This document shows positions 26,276-34,669 of a stretch of DNA of 62,236 nucleotides, in pieces. Positions within the stretch are counted from its first letter, which is position 1. Each line of letters opens with the position of its first letter. The position numbers and the translations under genes were made by a program. The notes below the pieces were generated by a model, which searched no databases, had not been told where the DNA came from, and saw nothing but the letters and a program-made list of their open reading frames with translations. Source of the DNA: Chlorobiota bacterium (lineage in GTDB: Bacteria > Bacteroidota > Ignavibacteria > OLB7); NCBI GenBank assembly GCA_016710285.1, contig JADJXR010000003.1, forward strand, positions 1 through 62,236, given 5' to 3'.

Positions 26276-26362
26276 ATTTACTACCTTTGCCGCGTCCGGT
26301 TGGGTCTTAGTCCTACCTAATCGGGCCGCCCCTGCAAGGGGGCGCTACTCCTTCAATGGGTT

Positions 26363-26398
26363 ACACCCGCGCCCCGATAGTCCACGGGGCGCGGGTGT
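26363..26398 (-). terminator. Stem-loop after Rad52-like gene
   Basis: A perfect 14-bp inverted repeat (ACACCCGCGCCCCG and its complement, 8-nt loop) lies 12 nt after the stop of the gene at 26,411. No clear T-run follows on the minus strand, so termination may be partial. Confidence 0.6.
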
Positions 26399-26410
26399 TT
26401 GTAGCATCCC

Positions 26411-26989
26411 CTACCGATACCCGCTGCCGTCCTCCAATAGTGCCACGTAGCTCTCCGAAAACCGCCCCTCGTTTATGGCGGTGGTCATCCCTGCCAAGCG
26501 GTTCAGCACGGGGTTGGGAACCCACCGCTTGGGCTGCCCTTCCCAAGCGATTTGCACGGTGGGATAGCTGTAAAGCTCTCGCCCGATCCCCCACTGGTGG
26601 GCCGCCCTTTTCATCGCGTCACTGATCCCCCCTTTGATTGGCTCTATATCGGTGGAGCTTGCGCCATCCGACTTGCCTACCCACTCTCCATCTATGCGGA
26701 TGAAGATGGTGCAAAGGAACCCGCCGGATAGCTGGTGGAACTCACTCTTCCAACCCATCGCCCCGAAGGCAGCATCTAGGCGATTCATCACCGCGCGGTT
26801 GTCTATGTAGGGGACGATCGTGCTCTTGGTGATCCCGTTTTTATCGGGCTTGCTGTTGGCTGCGATCTTCCACTCGATTTCATGCGGTAGCAAGGGCTGG
26901 CGGAACATCGCCAGACGCTCTTCCATCGTCATTGCTTTGACGATAGGCTCCGTGGTTGGAGCCTCGGTAGTCTTTCCATTGGTGGTCAT
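26411..26989 (-). CDS. Rad52/Rad22-like single-strand annealing protein
   Basis: 192 residues. The core matches the Rad52/Rad22 family: YIDNRAVMNRLDAAFGAMGW, then a beta region (CTIFIRIDGEWV), then the diagnostic SDGASSTDIEPIKGGISDAM followed by KRAAHQWGIGRELY. These proteins anneal complementary single strands and serve phages in recombination-dependent replication or genome circularisation. No partner exonuclease is recognised nearby. Preceded by a GC-hairpin cassette (27,018-27,038). Confidence 0.85.
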   Translation of the reverse strand: MTTNGKTTEAPTTEPIVKAMTMEERLAMFRQPLLPHEIEWKIAANSKPDKNGITKSTIVPYIDNRAVMNRLDAAFGAMGWKSEFHQLSGGFLCTIFIRIDGEWVGKSDGASSTDIEPIKGGISDAMKRAAHQWGIGRELYSYPTVQIAWEGQPKRWVPNPVLNRLAGMTTAINEGRFSESYVALLEDGSGYR

Positions 26990-27017
26990 CTCGGTCTCTC
27001 CTATGCTTGGGGAAAGC

Positions 27018-27038
27018 GGGGGCGCGGCTTGCGCCCCC
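27018..27038 (-). repeat. Intergenic GC hairpin (cassette copy)
   Basis: Same hairpin GGGGGCGCAAGCCGCGCCCCC as at 22,790 and 25,628, right after the stop at 27,046 and before the ribosome site (TAGGAGAGACCGAG) of the Rad52-like gene. Confidence 0.7.
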
Positions 27039-27045
27039 GTGGTGG

Positions 27046-27390
27046 TTATTGTGTGACTATCTCTTCGTCTTCGTAGGTGTATCGCTCAGGGTGTATCTTG
27101 CCGTCAATAATCCTGCCAGATACTTCCGCGATGCGTTGGATAAGTTCCGGCAGCAGCGCGAACCTTTGCACCTCTTTTTGCAGCTCGCACACCGACTCCA
27201 GTACCTTTGCGGCGAAGTCCCCCGGGCTATCGGCGTAGCTCTCATGTTGTGGGTTCATGCGCATGATCCTATAGCGATAATGGCGGAAATAGCCTGCCAG
27301 TTCGTCATCCATCCGGTCCAGTTCTTTGGCAACTTCTTCCCGCAACTCTTCGTCTGTGGTTGCGTCAATCCATACCTCGCGATTTGCCAT
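27046..27390 (-). CDS. Hypothetical early protein
   Basis: 114 residues, helical and acidic (ATTDEELREEVAKELDRMDD). No family recognised. Ribosome site AGGAGACACC precedes the ATG. Confidence 0.6.
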   Translation of the reverse strand: MANREVWIDATTDEELREEVAKELDRMDDELAGYFRHYRYRIMRMNPQHESYADSPGDFAAKVLESVCELQKEVQRFALLPELIQRIAEVSGRIIDGKIHPERYTYEDEEIVTQ

Positions 27391-27480
27391 CTTGGTGTCT
27401 CCTCTGTGTCTGTTTTTTGAGTTGGTTTTTTTCGTCTATCGGAGAGAGTGGCGGGGCCTCTCACACCCCGCCGGGTTCTT

Positions 27481-27894
27481 TTAGTAGCGCAGCTCTTGGT
27501 GGCGGTATTTGATGACCACACACTCACGGCCATCCTGTGCTGCCATCAGCCCCACCGTGTACTCGCGGTCGTCGTCATCGTTTTCCCACTCATAGACCCG
27601 CTGCCGATTGCCCCGAAGCTCCCGATCTATCTCGTCCCGCTCTTTCCACTTCTTTTCCTGTAGCCTCTCCCTTTCATCCATCACCGCGCCGAGGTAATCG
27701 TCCATCAGGTTGTAGCGTTCTACGTCATCCCGTTCCGCCGCTTCGTCCATCACTAACCGGATCACACCAAGCAGCAGCGGGTAGTCTTCTTCATCATAGA
27801 GATCGGGGAACTCTTCGGGCGATACCGTGGATTCCCGCACGTCTTGGATTAGCACGGCGGCCCATTCTTTTTGGCTCATCTTGGAGTAGCTCAT
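27481..27894 (-). CDS. Hypothetical acidic early protein
   Basis: 137 residues, strongly acidic, with an EWENDDDDREYTVG segment. First gene of the early operon, behind the promoter-operator at 27,947-27,985. Small acidic proteins made first in infection often inhibit host defence or transcription, but nothing specific can be read here. Confidence 0.6.
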   Translation of the reverse strand: MSYSKMSQKEWAAVLIQDVRESTVSPEEFPDLYDEEDYPLLLGVIRLVMDEAAERDDVERYNLMDDYLGAVMDERERLQEKKWKERDEIDRELRGNRQRVYEWENDDDDREYTVGLMAAQDGRECVVIKYRHQELRY

Positions 27895-27946
27895 CTTGGT
27901 TTTAGGTTGGTTTGAGAGTTGGTTGTCTGTCTCTTTTGAAGACGTA

Positions 27947-27985
27947 CAAAGATAGCTTTTTTCGTTATGTCATCCTAACGAAAAA
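27947..27985 (-). promoter_or_regulatory. Early operon promoter with perfect palindromic operator
   Basis: The -7 element TATCTTTG is at 27,954-27,947 on the minus strand. Immediately upstream (27,958-27,985) is a perfect palindrome, TTTTTCGTTA-N8-TAACGAAAAA, in the -33 position. No TTG is present at 19-21 bp, so the promoter may depend on an activator or be weak. A related site is at 28,425-28,452. Confidence 0.65.
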
Positions 27986-28034
27986 TGAGGGGTAAACATC
28001 CCGTTACAAGTGTGGAGAGTGGTGGTGTTGGAGC

Positions 28035-28065
28035 AAAAAAAACGGGGCGCAAGTGCGTCCCGTTT
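28035..28065 (-). terminator. Rho-independent terminator after the 99-aa gene
   Basis: On the minus strand AAACGGGaCGC / GCGcCCCGTTT (one mismatch) is followed by an eight-T run. It separates the 99-residue gene from the early operon promoter. Confidence 0.85.
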
Positions 28066-28101
28066 GGCTTCTGTCTATCGTGTGGCGGTAGTGTGTGCGT
28101 G

Positions 28102-28401
28102 CTACTCTATCGGCTCGGATATGTCTGCCAGTAGTGCGCGAGCCTTCTCGATGCCGGCCTCTGTGTATAGGATGGTTCTACCGACTTTGTTGTAGTCCAC
28201 CACCTCAATCAATCGGGGGCCATAGGAGTACGGGACGGTCTCCCCTGCCTTGCTCTGCTTGGGTGTCTCCCGTCCCGTACGGTACTGCGATAGACGCGCT
28301 TCCGCAGCCTTGCGCTTACCATCGGGGATGCCTATCATGTCCAGCACCTCGGCCAGCATGTAGCGGCCCGCGCCGTCCTGTTTTTTCGCTTTGCGTATCA
28401 T
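28102..28401 (-). CDS. Small basic protein, possible DNA-binding regulator
   Basis: 99 residues with a Lys/Arg-rich N-terminus, then LAEVLDMIGIPDGKRKAAEA and SQYRTGRETPKQ, which could be a helix-turn-helix. The palindrome at 28,425-28,452 lies just upstream and its relative controls the next operon, so autoregulation and control of the early promoter are plausible. A TATCTTTC -7-like element ends 4 bp before the ATG, which would make the mRNA nearly leaderless. Confidence 0.55.
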   Translation of the reverse strand: MIRKAKKQDGAGRYMLAEVLDMIGIPDGKRKAAEARLSQYRTGRETPKQSKAGETVPYSYGPRLIEVVDYNKVGRTILYTEAGIEKARALLADISEPIE

Positions 28402-28424
28402 GCCGGAAAGATATGCAATCGGGG

Positions 28425-28452
28425 TTTTTCGTTAATGTAGCAAAACGAAACC
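28425..28452. promoter_or_regulatory. Second TTTTTCGTTA-type operator
   Basis: TTTTTCGTTA-N8-AAACGAAACC: same half-site and same 8-bp spacing as the perfect palindrome at 27,958-27,985, with mismatches in the second arm. Sits upstream of the 99-residue gene. Confidence 0.55.
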
Positions 28453-28549
28453 TTTCCCCGTGTGTGCCTTTCGTACCTTCGGGCTTCTTGGATGGCGGGC
28501 GATGCCCGAGTCTGAGAGTTGGTTCGCTGCGATTGAGACCCGCAGCGGT

Positions 28550-28577
28550 AACGCCCGCCGGTGATACGGCGGGCGTT
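28550..28577 (+). terminator. Hairpin at end of late operon, T-run on plus strand
   Basis: AACGCCCGCC / GGCGGGCGTT with an 8-nt loop, directly after the stop at 28,582. The eight-T run lies on the plus-strand side. It is therefore an efficient terminator for rightward antisense transcription and only a stem without a T-run for the late transcript. Confidence 0.65.
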
Positions 28578-28581
28578 TTTT

Positions 28582-28851
28582 TTATTCCTCTTCGATGGTC
28601 TCCAAGCCTTCGATGGTTGCAGTGGAAACACCTTTGAAGATCGTCGCCATCCGCGTCGCGATTGAGGTCTCGGCAGTGGTCATCTTCTGGCGTATGGAGA
28701 GCGGTAGCAGTTGATAAACCCGGACCGCTGCGATGGCACGCGCCACCGCTGGGTCAATGCCTTCGCTCACCAAAACGGCCTGCAACTTTGCGTGTGCCTT
28801 GCTGATAATCGCGGTGAGCTTATCGCGCCGAAGCGATGCTAAATCTTGCAT
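28582..28851 (-). CDS. Small protein at end of tail-fibre operon
   Basis: 89 residues, helical (LASLRRDKLTAIISKAHAKL). Overlaps the preceding fibre gene by 13 nt and is the last gene of the late operon. Could be a tail-fibre chaperone or fibre cap; no family recognised. Confidence 0.55.
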   Translation of the reverse strand: MQDLASLRRDKLTAIISKAHAKLQAVLVSEGIDPAVARAIAAVRVYQLLPLSIRQKMTTAETSIATRMATIFKGVSTATIEGLETIEEE

Positions 28852-29447
28852 ACCTTCGCCCCCTTGACGGTGTAGTACTGACCCGTCCCCGTGGTGTTGA
28901 ACTGAACGGCAATCTTTAGGGCCTTCGTGCTGTTGAACGTTTGGCTTGTGAGTATGCCACCACGCTTCCCGCTGCCGAACTGATCCGATCCTGATATGGC
29001 GTTAATCGCACCCCCTTGCCAGACGGCTGCGAAGCCTTGCGAGTAGTCCCACCCTGCGACCCATATCTCGGAGCCGAACCGCCACAACTCGGCGCGATAG
29101 GGAGCGCGTGTTAGCCCCGATCCTACTGATTCCGTCGAAGCCATTTCCACGTATGAAGAGCCATAATAGACCCGCGTTAGAAGGGTACGGCTTCCGCCAG
29201 TGAGGTTGCGGAACTCAGCAGCCCAATCAATGGTAATCTTCTCCCCGTCCGCCCATTCATCCGAAGGGATAGATGCTTCGATCACGTCAATGAGTGAAGC
29301 GGTATCGGAGCAGTTGCGAATCGTTGGGGCGTACAAGCGTGGCACGCCAAGCCCCGCCACTGGTACGTTAGCAGCGGGGATGGTATCGGCGGAACCCAGT
29401 TCAGTGATAAGCCCGCCGGACACTTTTAGCGGCTTCACTTCTGCCAT
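28839..29447 (-). CDS. Putative tail fibre/receptor-binding tip protein
   Basis: 202 residues. The N-terminus (KPLKVSGGLITELGSADTIP) resembles the collar that many phage fibre genes use to attach after a repeat domain. The rest looks beta-rich with many aromatic and Gly residues (SEIWVAGWDYSQGFAAVWQGG). Downstream position in the fibre cluster fits a receptor-binding role. Confidence 0.6.
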   Translation of the reverse strand: MAEVKPLKVSGGLITELGSADTIPAANVPVAGLGVPRLYAPTIRNCSDTASLIDVIEASIPSDEWADGEKITIDWAAEFRNLTGGSRTLLTRVYYGSSYVEMASTESVGSGLTRAPYRAELWRFGSEIWVAGWDYSQGFAAVWQGGAINAISGSDQFGSGKRGGILTSQTFNSTKALKIAVQFNTTGTGQYYTVKGAKVCKI

Positions 29448-29449
29448 CG

Positions 29450-29956
29450 TTAAGCCCTCACGACAACGGTGCCGGGTTCAAACGATAGCTCTGTTGCGCT
29501 AATCGCAACGCCAACCTTTTGCACTGCGTTGCCGCTTCCTGTTGGTGCTGTCGCAGTGATCCCACCGGCTGTGGTGCTGAGGTAGTACGTTGCTCCAATG
29601 GTCAACCCTGAAAGCCCCGTGATTGTGCCTTCAAAGTTGACCGTTCCACTTGCTCCGTTGCTAATCGCGGATGGAGCAAAACCGACGGCGAGCTTGCTGC
29701 TGTTGGCAGCGTCTGCCTTGCGAACCTTTGCGCCGGAAGAGTCGTGAACGTTGACTATGTCCCCCGCAGATATAGCCTCGCTTGCGGTCATCGTTTTTGA
29801 ATCGCTTCCGATGCCCGATGGCATCATGGTGGTATCAATCTTGCCCCCTGCGTCAAGGGCAACAATCTTGCCGGCATCAGCCGCCCCGGCGGATGCTGTT
29901 TTTGCTTCGACCTCTGTGAGAACCCCGCTCACTAGTTGGACTGGTTTGTCTGCCAT
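29450..29956 (-). CDS. Putative tail fibre/decoration protein
   Basis: 168 residues, beta-rich, with VQLVSGVLTEVEAKTASAGA at the N-terminus, which parallels the start of its downstream neighbour, and GLTIGATYYLSTTAGGIT. The latter resembles the DUF2190-like decoration fold seen in fibre and capsid-decoration proteins. Low-complexity Ala/Ser/Thr/Gly composition is typical of virion surface proteins. Confidence 0.6.
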   Translation of the reverse strand: MADKPVQLVSGVLTEVEAKTASAGAADAGKIVALDAGGKIDTTMMPSGIGSDSKTMTASEAISAGDIVNVHDSSGAKVRKADAANSSKLAVGFAPSAISNGASGTVNFEGTITGLSGLTIGATYYLSTTAGGITATAPTGSGNAVQKVGVAISATELSFEPGTVVVRA

Positions 29957-29960
29957 TGTG

Positions 29961-30431
29961 TCACCCCCTGATGACTGGTGTTGTTGTATGGATAAAGATC
30001 GTGGTTGCCGTCATGGCATAGCCGATGACTTGCGCAAACCCTGTTGCTGGTGGGGTATGGGATAGCATCCCATTCGTGGAGAGATAGAGCAACCCGCCCG
30101 GTATCCAAGCCCATCCCGCTTCGGTCATCTCTCCTCGCGTTCGGATGGTCGCAGTCGCCCCCGAAGAAGCCGCCCCCGTGGTAACGCCCAACAGCCTGCC
30201 AGCGTGATCGCTGGTTGCACTGCTGGCATAGATGGCGTGGCCTGCTGCGTTCGTTGTCACCACGCGATGACCCCCGAGAGATTCGCCCGCTGTGATGGTT
30301 ATATCTTCACTGCCAGCCGGCCCGGGGACTCCAACCTCCACCACCTCAACGTCATCGCTCAGCACCTCGGAGACTGGTTGCCCATCCATCTCGATGACGC
30401 TCACCGTGGTCGTGATCTCTACGGTGTTCAT
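29961..30431 (-). CDS. Putative tail fibre/decoration protein
   Basis: 156 residues. It contains VGVPGPAG, a short collagen-like kink common in fibres, and the beta segment GGLLYLSTNGMLSHTPPATG, similar to the YYLSTTAGGIT segment of its neighbour, so the two are likely related decoration-type domains. Confidence 0.6.
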   Translation of the reverse strand: MNTVEITTTVSVIEMDGQPVSEVLSDDVEVVEVGVPGPAGSEDITITAGESLGGHRVVTTNAAGHAIYASSATSDHAGRLLGVTTGAASSGATATIRTRGEMTEAGWAWIPGGLLYLSTNGMLSHTPPATGFAQVIGYAMTATTIFIHTTTPVIRG

Positions 30432-30790
30432 GGCGTAGTCTCCACAACGACGGTTGCGATACCTCCAACCAGATACTCCGCGTCATCGTCATCCCCGCCG
30501 CTTGGAATGATCTTGATGTTCCAGCGGTACGGCTTTTCTTCCATGCCTTGCGTATCAGATGCGACCACCAACAGCCGCAACGCTGAATGGCCTTCGGATG
30601 TTGTGACGGTGACGGATGCCTCGACTGAGTCGCCCGACCCGTTAGCAGGAACGAAGTGACAGGTTGCCGTTACCCCTGTGAAATCTCTATAGGACCCATC
30701 TTCCAGACGGGAGCGGAAGACCCGTTCAAACTTGCAGCCCTGAAAGATCGTTAGCGGTACTTGGTTTTGCCCGTAGGTTCGCTTTGCCAT
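30428..30790 (-). CDS. Putative tail-fibre-associated protein (Ig-like)
   Basis: 120 residues, beta-rich. The pattern of FTGVTATCHFVPANG and KPYRWNIKIIP resembles the BppU/DUF-type N-terminal Ig-like domain of phage baseplate proteins. Overlaps the next gene by 4 nt. Confidence 0.5.
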   Translation of the reverse strand: MAKRTYGQNQVPLTIFQGCKFERVFRSRLEDGSYRDFTGVTATCHFVPANGSGDSVEASVTVTTSEGHSALRLLVVASDTQGMEEKPYRWNIKIIPSGGDDDDAEYLVGGIATVVVETTP

Positions 30791-31273
30791 CTATCCCTCC
30801 GATCGCTGATCTGTTGTCTGTGTTGCGCCACCCGTTACCCCATCTTTGCCTATCTGCGTGCCCGTGGTTGGACTTTTATCCGTGCCGCTATACTTTTCCT
30901 GCATCACCTGCATTGAACGCGTCAGAACGCCAGGGACAGGGATACCGAGCAACGCCGCTTTTTCGGTGAGGCTCTTAAACTCCCAGAGTGCGTAAAACCC
31001 AGCGGCAAGGCTTGCGACTTCCGGTTGCGCTTTTCCCCATAGCTGATAAATCGCACCCACCAACAACCAGAGATAGAGCTTGCGAACGATTCCCGTAAAC
31101 AGCCCGCGAGAGCTTGCCGCTCTCCGTTGCATCGCGACGATATACCCACCAATCAGATCAATGGCGTTGAGGATCACCAGCGTCTGGACTACCCACGGCA
31201 GCCCAACCCATACCGAGACCAAGAGCGCTGCAAAACTTTCCGACCATAACACGATTTTTTTTTGCCAGCTCAT
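30791..31273 (-). CDS. Phage holin (holin 4/TcdE-like)
   Basis: 160 residues with about three membrane segments: SFAALLVSVWVGLPWVVQTL, ILNAIDLIGGYIVAM and YLWLLVGAIYQLW. A basic RRAASSRGLFTGIVRKLY stretch between them is the pattern of the phage_holin_4 family (D..G......S..G..G..RK). The C-terminal tail is polar. It would make the inner-membrane holes that release the endolysin. It lies among fibre genes, about 24 kb from the M15 peptidase. Confidence 0.8.
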   Translation of the reverse strand: MSWQKKIVLWSESFAALLVSVWVGLPWVVQTLVILNAIDLIGGYIVAMQRRAASSRGLFTGIVRKLYLWLLVGAIYQLWGKAQPEVASLAAGFYALWEFKSLTEKAALLGIPVPGVLTRSMQVMQEKYSGTDKSPTTGTQIGKDGVTGGATQTTDQRSEG

Positions 31274-31283
31274 ACTTCACTCC

Positions 31284-32720
31284 TTACGACCCTACGATAT
31301 GCCACACGCCCGCGCCGTCGGAGTATAGCACCCGCTGGCCGCGATTGGTGTTGATGGTGATGGATGTTGCCCCCTGTATCGTATCGGCCCCCGCGCGGTT
31401 TATCGTGATGTTCCGCGTTGCCGCTGTTCCCCCTTCGTCTTTGATTATCAGCCAACACACCGCGCTTGCTGCTGGCAGTGTCAACGTTGTTCCACCTGTT
31501 GGCGGTGAGACTCCAACGATCACCGTGTCGGAGGTGATGGTATGCGTTGCCCCTGTTACCGCCGCCCGCTTCGGAGCAAAGCCCGATAGGAAGGTGATCC
31601 CCTTGTTGTCAACGCTGAACTTGGTGGTCCCGTTCTGCTGCAAGTCTGCCAGCTTCCCCGTGCCGATGTGGTTGGCCTCGAGCAACGTTCCTGCGTCGGT
31701 AGAATGCGCGGCTTTCAGTGCAAAGACCGACCCCGTTGGGCTGGTGCTGTTGTTCCGCTCAAAGTACCCCGCCCGTCCTGTCCCCTCTGACTTCCCTTTG
31801 ACTGCGTCCCCTGTCCCGTTGGTGTAGGAGTCCACGCCATGCGTGCTGTTGCTGCCGTTGTAGATCACAACCTCCACACCTTTCCCCGTCCCGTCCTGAT
31901 AGACCTTCACCCCGTGTCCGCTACTGGTGAGCGTTGCGCGGTATCCGTTGCCTGTGTACGATGACCCCGTGTGTCCGATGGAGACAAGATCGGCGGCGGA
32001 ACCGTTGCCACTCATGGAGACCTGAACGCCGATGGTGTTCAGTGTAGTGATAACCGCGCCCTTGCCGCTTCCAGTGAGCGTCACCACCAAGCCGTTCCCC
32101 GTGTTGGTGTTGCTGACAAAGAGGCAATCGCCGGACCCCGAGTGTGTGAGGTGCAACCCGCGCCCGCTGCTACTCTTACTCATGGTGATCCCGTGACCTG
32201 TCCCCGTGTGAGAGATTGCCACACCACCACCAGGCCCCACCATGCTAACGTCAACGCCGTTGCCGCTATACGTGTTCTGGACTCGCACCGCAGCTGTTGC
32301 GTCGGTGCTCTTGACGTGGAGCTTGCCAGTGAGCGATGACGTGATCCCGATCCCAACGTTGCCAGAGCTTACCGCGATAGGGCTATCCGATAGCGTCCGC
32401 GCCCCGCTTGCGTTTGGCACTCGATCCACCGTTAGCCCCGCGCTGTCTACGCATTGGGCAAGCGTCCGGTCTGGTGCTGTCCGCCATGAAGGTTTTCCGG
32501 TGATCCCTTTGATCCGGTTGGCTATCCAACTCAGAAGCGTGTTAATGATACCCGTGTCACCCGACGGCACAGCGGTATCGTCAACGGTAAGCTGGACCGT
32601 CCCAATCATGTCCGTCGCCACGTTGCTGATGATCTGCACCTGCGAGACGGTGCTGTCATCCGTCGTGACTTTATCCCGTCCGATACTCTTGCGGCGCAAC
32701 CCTCTGATCTGACTTGGCAT
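31284..32720 (-). CDS. Tail fibre with glycine-rich beta-helical repeats
   Basis: 478 residues. After about 100 residues comes GNVGIGITSSLTGKLHVKST, the conserved neck motif that precedes many phage fibre shafts. From about 135 to 330 there are 12-13-residue units with a TGxG or SGxG turn followed by alternating hydrophobic residues, as in SGRGLHLTHSGSGDCLFVSN. These should form a trimeric beta-helix shaft. The C-terminal 100 residues (TLTLPAASAVCWLIIKDEGG) resemble a fibre head. Confidence 0.8.
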   Translation of the reverse strand: MPSQIRGLRRKSIGRDKVTTDDSTVSQVQIISNVATDMIGTVQLTVDDTAVPSGDTGIINTLLSWIANRIKGITGKPSWRTAPDRTLAQCVDSAGLTVDRVPNASGARTLSDSPIAVSSGNVGIGITSSLTGKLHVKSTDATAAVRVQNTYSGNGVDVSMVGPGGGVAISHTGTGHGITMSKSSSGRGLHLTHSGSGDCLFVSNTNTGNGLVVTLTGSGKGAVITTLNTIGVQVSMSGNGSAADLVSIGHTGSSYTGNGYRATLTSSGHGVKVYQDGTGKGVEVVIYNGSNSTHGVDSYTNGTGDAVKGKSEGTGRAGYFERNNSTSPTGSVFALKAAHSTDAGTLLEANHIGTGKLADLQQNGTTKFSVDNKGITFLSGFAPKRAAVTGATHTITSDTVIVGVSPPTGGTTLTLPAASAVCWLIIKDEGGTAATRNITINRAGADTIQGATSITINTNRGQRVLYSDGAGVWHIVGS

Positions 32721-32724
32721 GGGG

Positions 32725-34665
32725 CTATCCTCCGGGCGCGATTAGTTGAACTTCCGCAGCAGATTCATCGGATGTTATCGCGGTGATGAACGGATCGCGT
32801 GCTGCGATACTCAGCAACCCACCGGCAAAGGTGGCAAGGTCAATATCTGCGACGCTTCCGAGGTCGTTCAAAATAGCCTGCGTTGGCGGCACGTTGAGAG
32901 TGACCCCGATCTGGTTCCACTTTGAGAAGGTCGCGGCGATGGCTTTCGTCACTGCGTACGGGATGCCGCTTGTCCAGTGCGTATCCAACAGCAGCAGGCG
33001 CAACGGAGACCACAACACATCGAAGGGAGAGGTCCAGACCGATGGCGTTGGGAGGTTGCTCGGTAGTCCGTTCGTGCAATCGGTTCGCGTGGTGCTGTCC
33101 GATGTCCTCACCCCAACATAGCGGTGGTAGATCAGCGCAATCTCTTCGCTTGCCCATGCGGGTTCATCGAAGTACACCAGCAAGGAATCTGGCAGCGTTG
33201 GCTTGCCAACCAATAGCACTTCCTTCGTCGGAAATATCGTGTTCCAACTGTCATCTACCAACGTGTTGAGGTAGTAGGAGTCGTTCACGTCACCGATCAG
33301 GATGCTGTTGTGGTGCGTACTTGGAACCGAACGCTTCGCGTCTTCCATCGTCCCCCACTCTTGAACCGTTACCGTCTGGACATCTCCAGAGGAAGCCCGC
33401 GCAACATCGCACTCAGCACCAGCAATAAGGCTCTTCCGAACGACCAGCTTCGTTTGTCCTGTTGCGTCTCCGATGCTTACATTACTAACACGCTGCGCGT
33501 CCAACATCCCCTCAAAAAATAGAGTCATCTCCCCGTACGGTGAGTCATGCTGAATCAGTAGCCGCGCTCCAAAACTCTCGCATGATGCTTTTAGAAAGTC
33601 CCAGAGAGTTTCATACTCTGCGAACCCTTCCAACAGCCACCCACCAACGTACTCCGATGGCTCTCCATCGAAGTACACCAGCCCGCAAAAGTGCGCTTCA
33701 CTCTCTGCTGGTGATCCTGTGTATGCATCGGATAGATCGGAGAGATTGCGCTTGTAGAGCTTCAACACTCCAAGCGGTCCAATATCTGAGGTGTAGCCGC
33801 TGGCAATCGAGAGTCTCATCGTTGCTACGGTCCCGATGTTCGCAGACAGCAAGGTCCCAACGGCGTACGTTATCGCGTCCCAGAGACCACTATAAGTGAA
33901 CCAGATAAACCGCTGTTGAGGAAACCCGAACAGGGGCCGGGGATCGGTCCCGTATCGTATCCCGTAAACGGCGTTATCGGCCGCTTTCTCCCAGATGTAG
34001 TACGCCGCTTCCGTGGTCTTCGTTGGGTATGGGTCCCCCATGTAGCTCATCATCATCCCTGCGATGGTCGCAGGCTTGACCGTCTGGAGTGCCCAGAGAG
34101 CGAGGTGGGTGGTGGCCGCTTCGTACGTCATCCGAACCACGGTCTTCGTTCCGCTCTCTCGGTTCGTTAGCTCCACGAGGTCAAGCTCTTCCTCGGTCTT
34201 CCTCTCCTGAACTCCCATGTACTCCGTCGCAAAGCTCGCCACTGCAAGTGCACTGTTACCCAAGTCGGATGTGAGGGAGAACACGTTGACAACGTCGAAG
34301 GTCCACGCGGGACCGCCAGGGGTATACTCCCCCTCGCCAATCAGCACGGGAGTGAGAAGGTAGTCTATGAAGTCTTCCCAGTCGGAGTTCCCTACGCAGC
34401 TTTGTAGGTCGAACTTAAACGTTCTCGTTGGAGGGTCGGGGCACCCAATCGGCAGCTCATCATATCCAGCTTCACCACTTGAACCGCTCTTCAAAATCCC
34501 CGGCGGAAGCTGTATCCAGTTTGTCACCCCTTCTGCTGGTGCTGCTCCCCATGCGGGCGCGTTGGAGTAATCCCGTGGTGGGGACGATATAGCAGGCATC
34601 ACCATCAGCCGCTTCCGCTGGTGGGGTGTCTGATAGTCGTGGTAGTATATGGCGGTTCTTGGCAT
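32725..34665 (-). CDS. Putative tail tip/baseplate protein
   Basis: 646 residues. Position after the tape measure and a smaller tip gene, and before the fibres, is that of the distal tail or tail-tip complex protein. The sequence is globular with aromatic-rich segments (YIWEKAADNAVYGIRYGTDP). No enzyme motif found. Assignment is by gene order. Confidence 0.6.
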   Translation of the reverse strand: MPRTAIYYHDYQTPHQRKRLMVMPAISSPPRDYSNAPAWGAAPAEGVTNWIQLPPGILKSGSSGEAGYDELPIGCPDPPTRTFKFDLQSCVGNSDWEDFIDYLLTPVLIGEGEYTPGGPAWTFDVVNVFSLTSDLGNSALAVASFATEYMGVQERKTEEELDLVELTNRESGTKTVVRMTYEAATTHLALWALQTVKPATIAGMMMSYMGDPYPTKTTEAAYYIWEKAADNAVYGIRYGTDPRPLFGFPQQRFIWFTYSGLWDAITYAVGTLLSANIGTVATMRLSIASGYTSDIGPLGVLKLYKRNLSDLSDAYTGSPAESEAHFCGLVYFDGEPSEYVGGWLLEGFAEYETLWDFLKASCESFGARLLIQHDSPYGEMTLFFEGMLDAQRVSNVSIGDATGQTKLVVRKSLIAGAECDVARASSGDVQTVTVQEWGTMEDAKRSVPSTHHNSILIGDVNDSYYLNTLVDDSWNTIFPTKEVLLVGKPTLPDSLLVYFDEPAWASEEIALIYHRYVGVRTSDSTTRTDCTNGLPSNLPTPSVWTSPFDVLWSPLRLLLLDTHWTSGIPYAVTKAIAATFSKWNQIGVTLNVPPTQAILNDLGSVADIDLATFAGGLLSIAARDPFITAITSDESAAEVQLIAPGG

Positions 34666-34669
34666 CGCG

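Noticed and set aside
22790..27924. Recurring GC hairpins as dispersed CRISPR repeats
   Set aside because: They are kilobases apart, always right after stop codons and followed by ribosome sites, with no 30-nt spacing. They are intergenic cassettes rather than an array.
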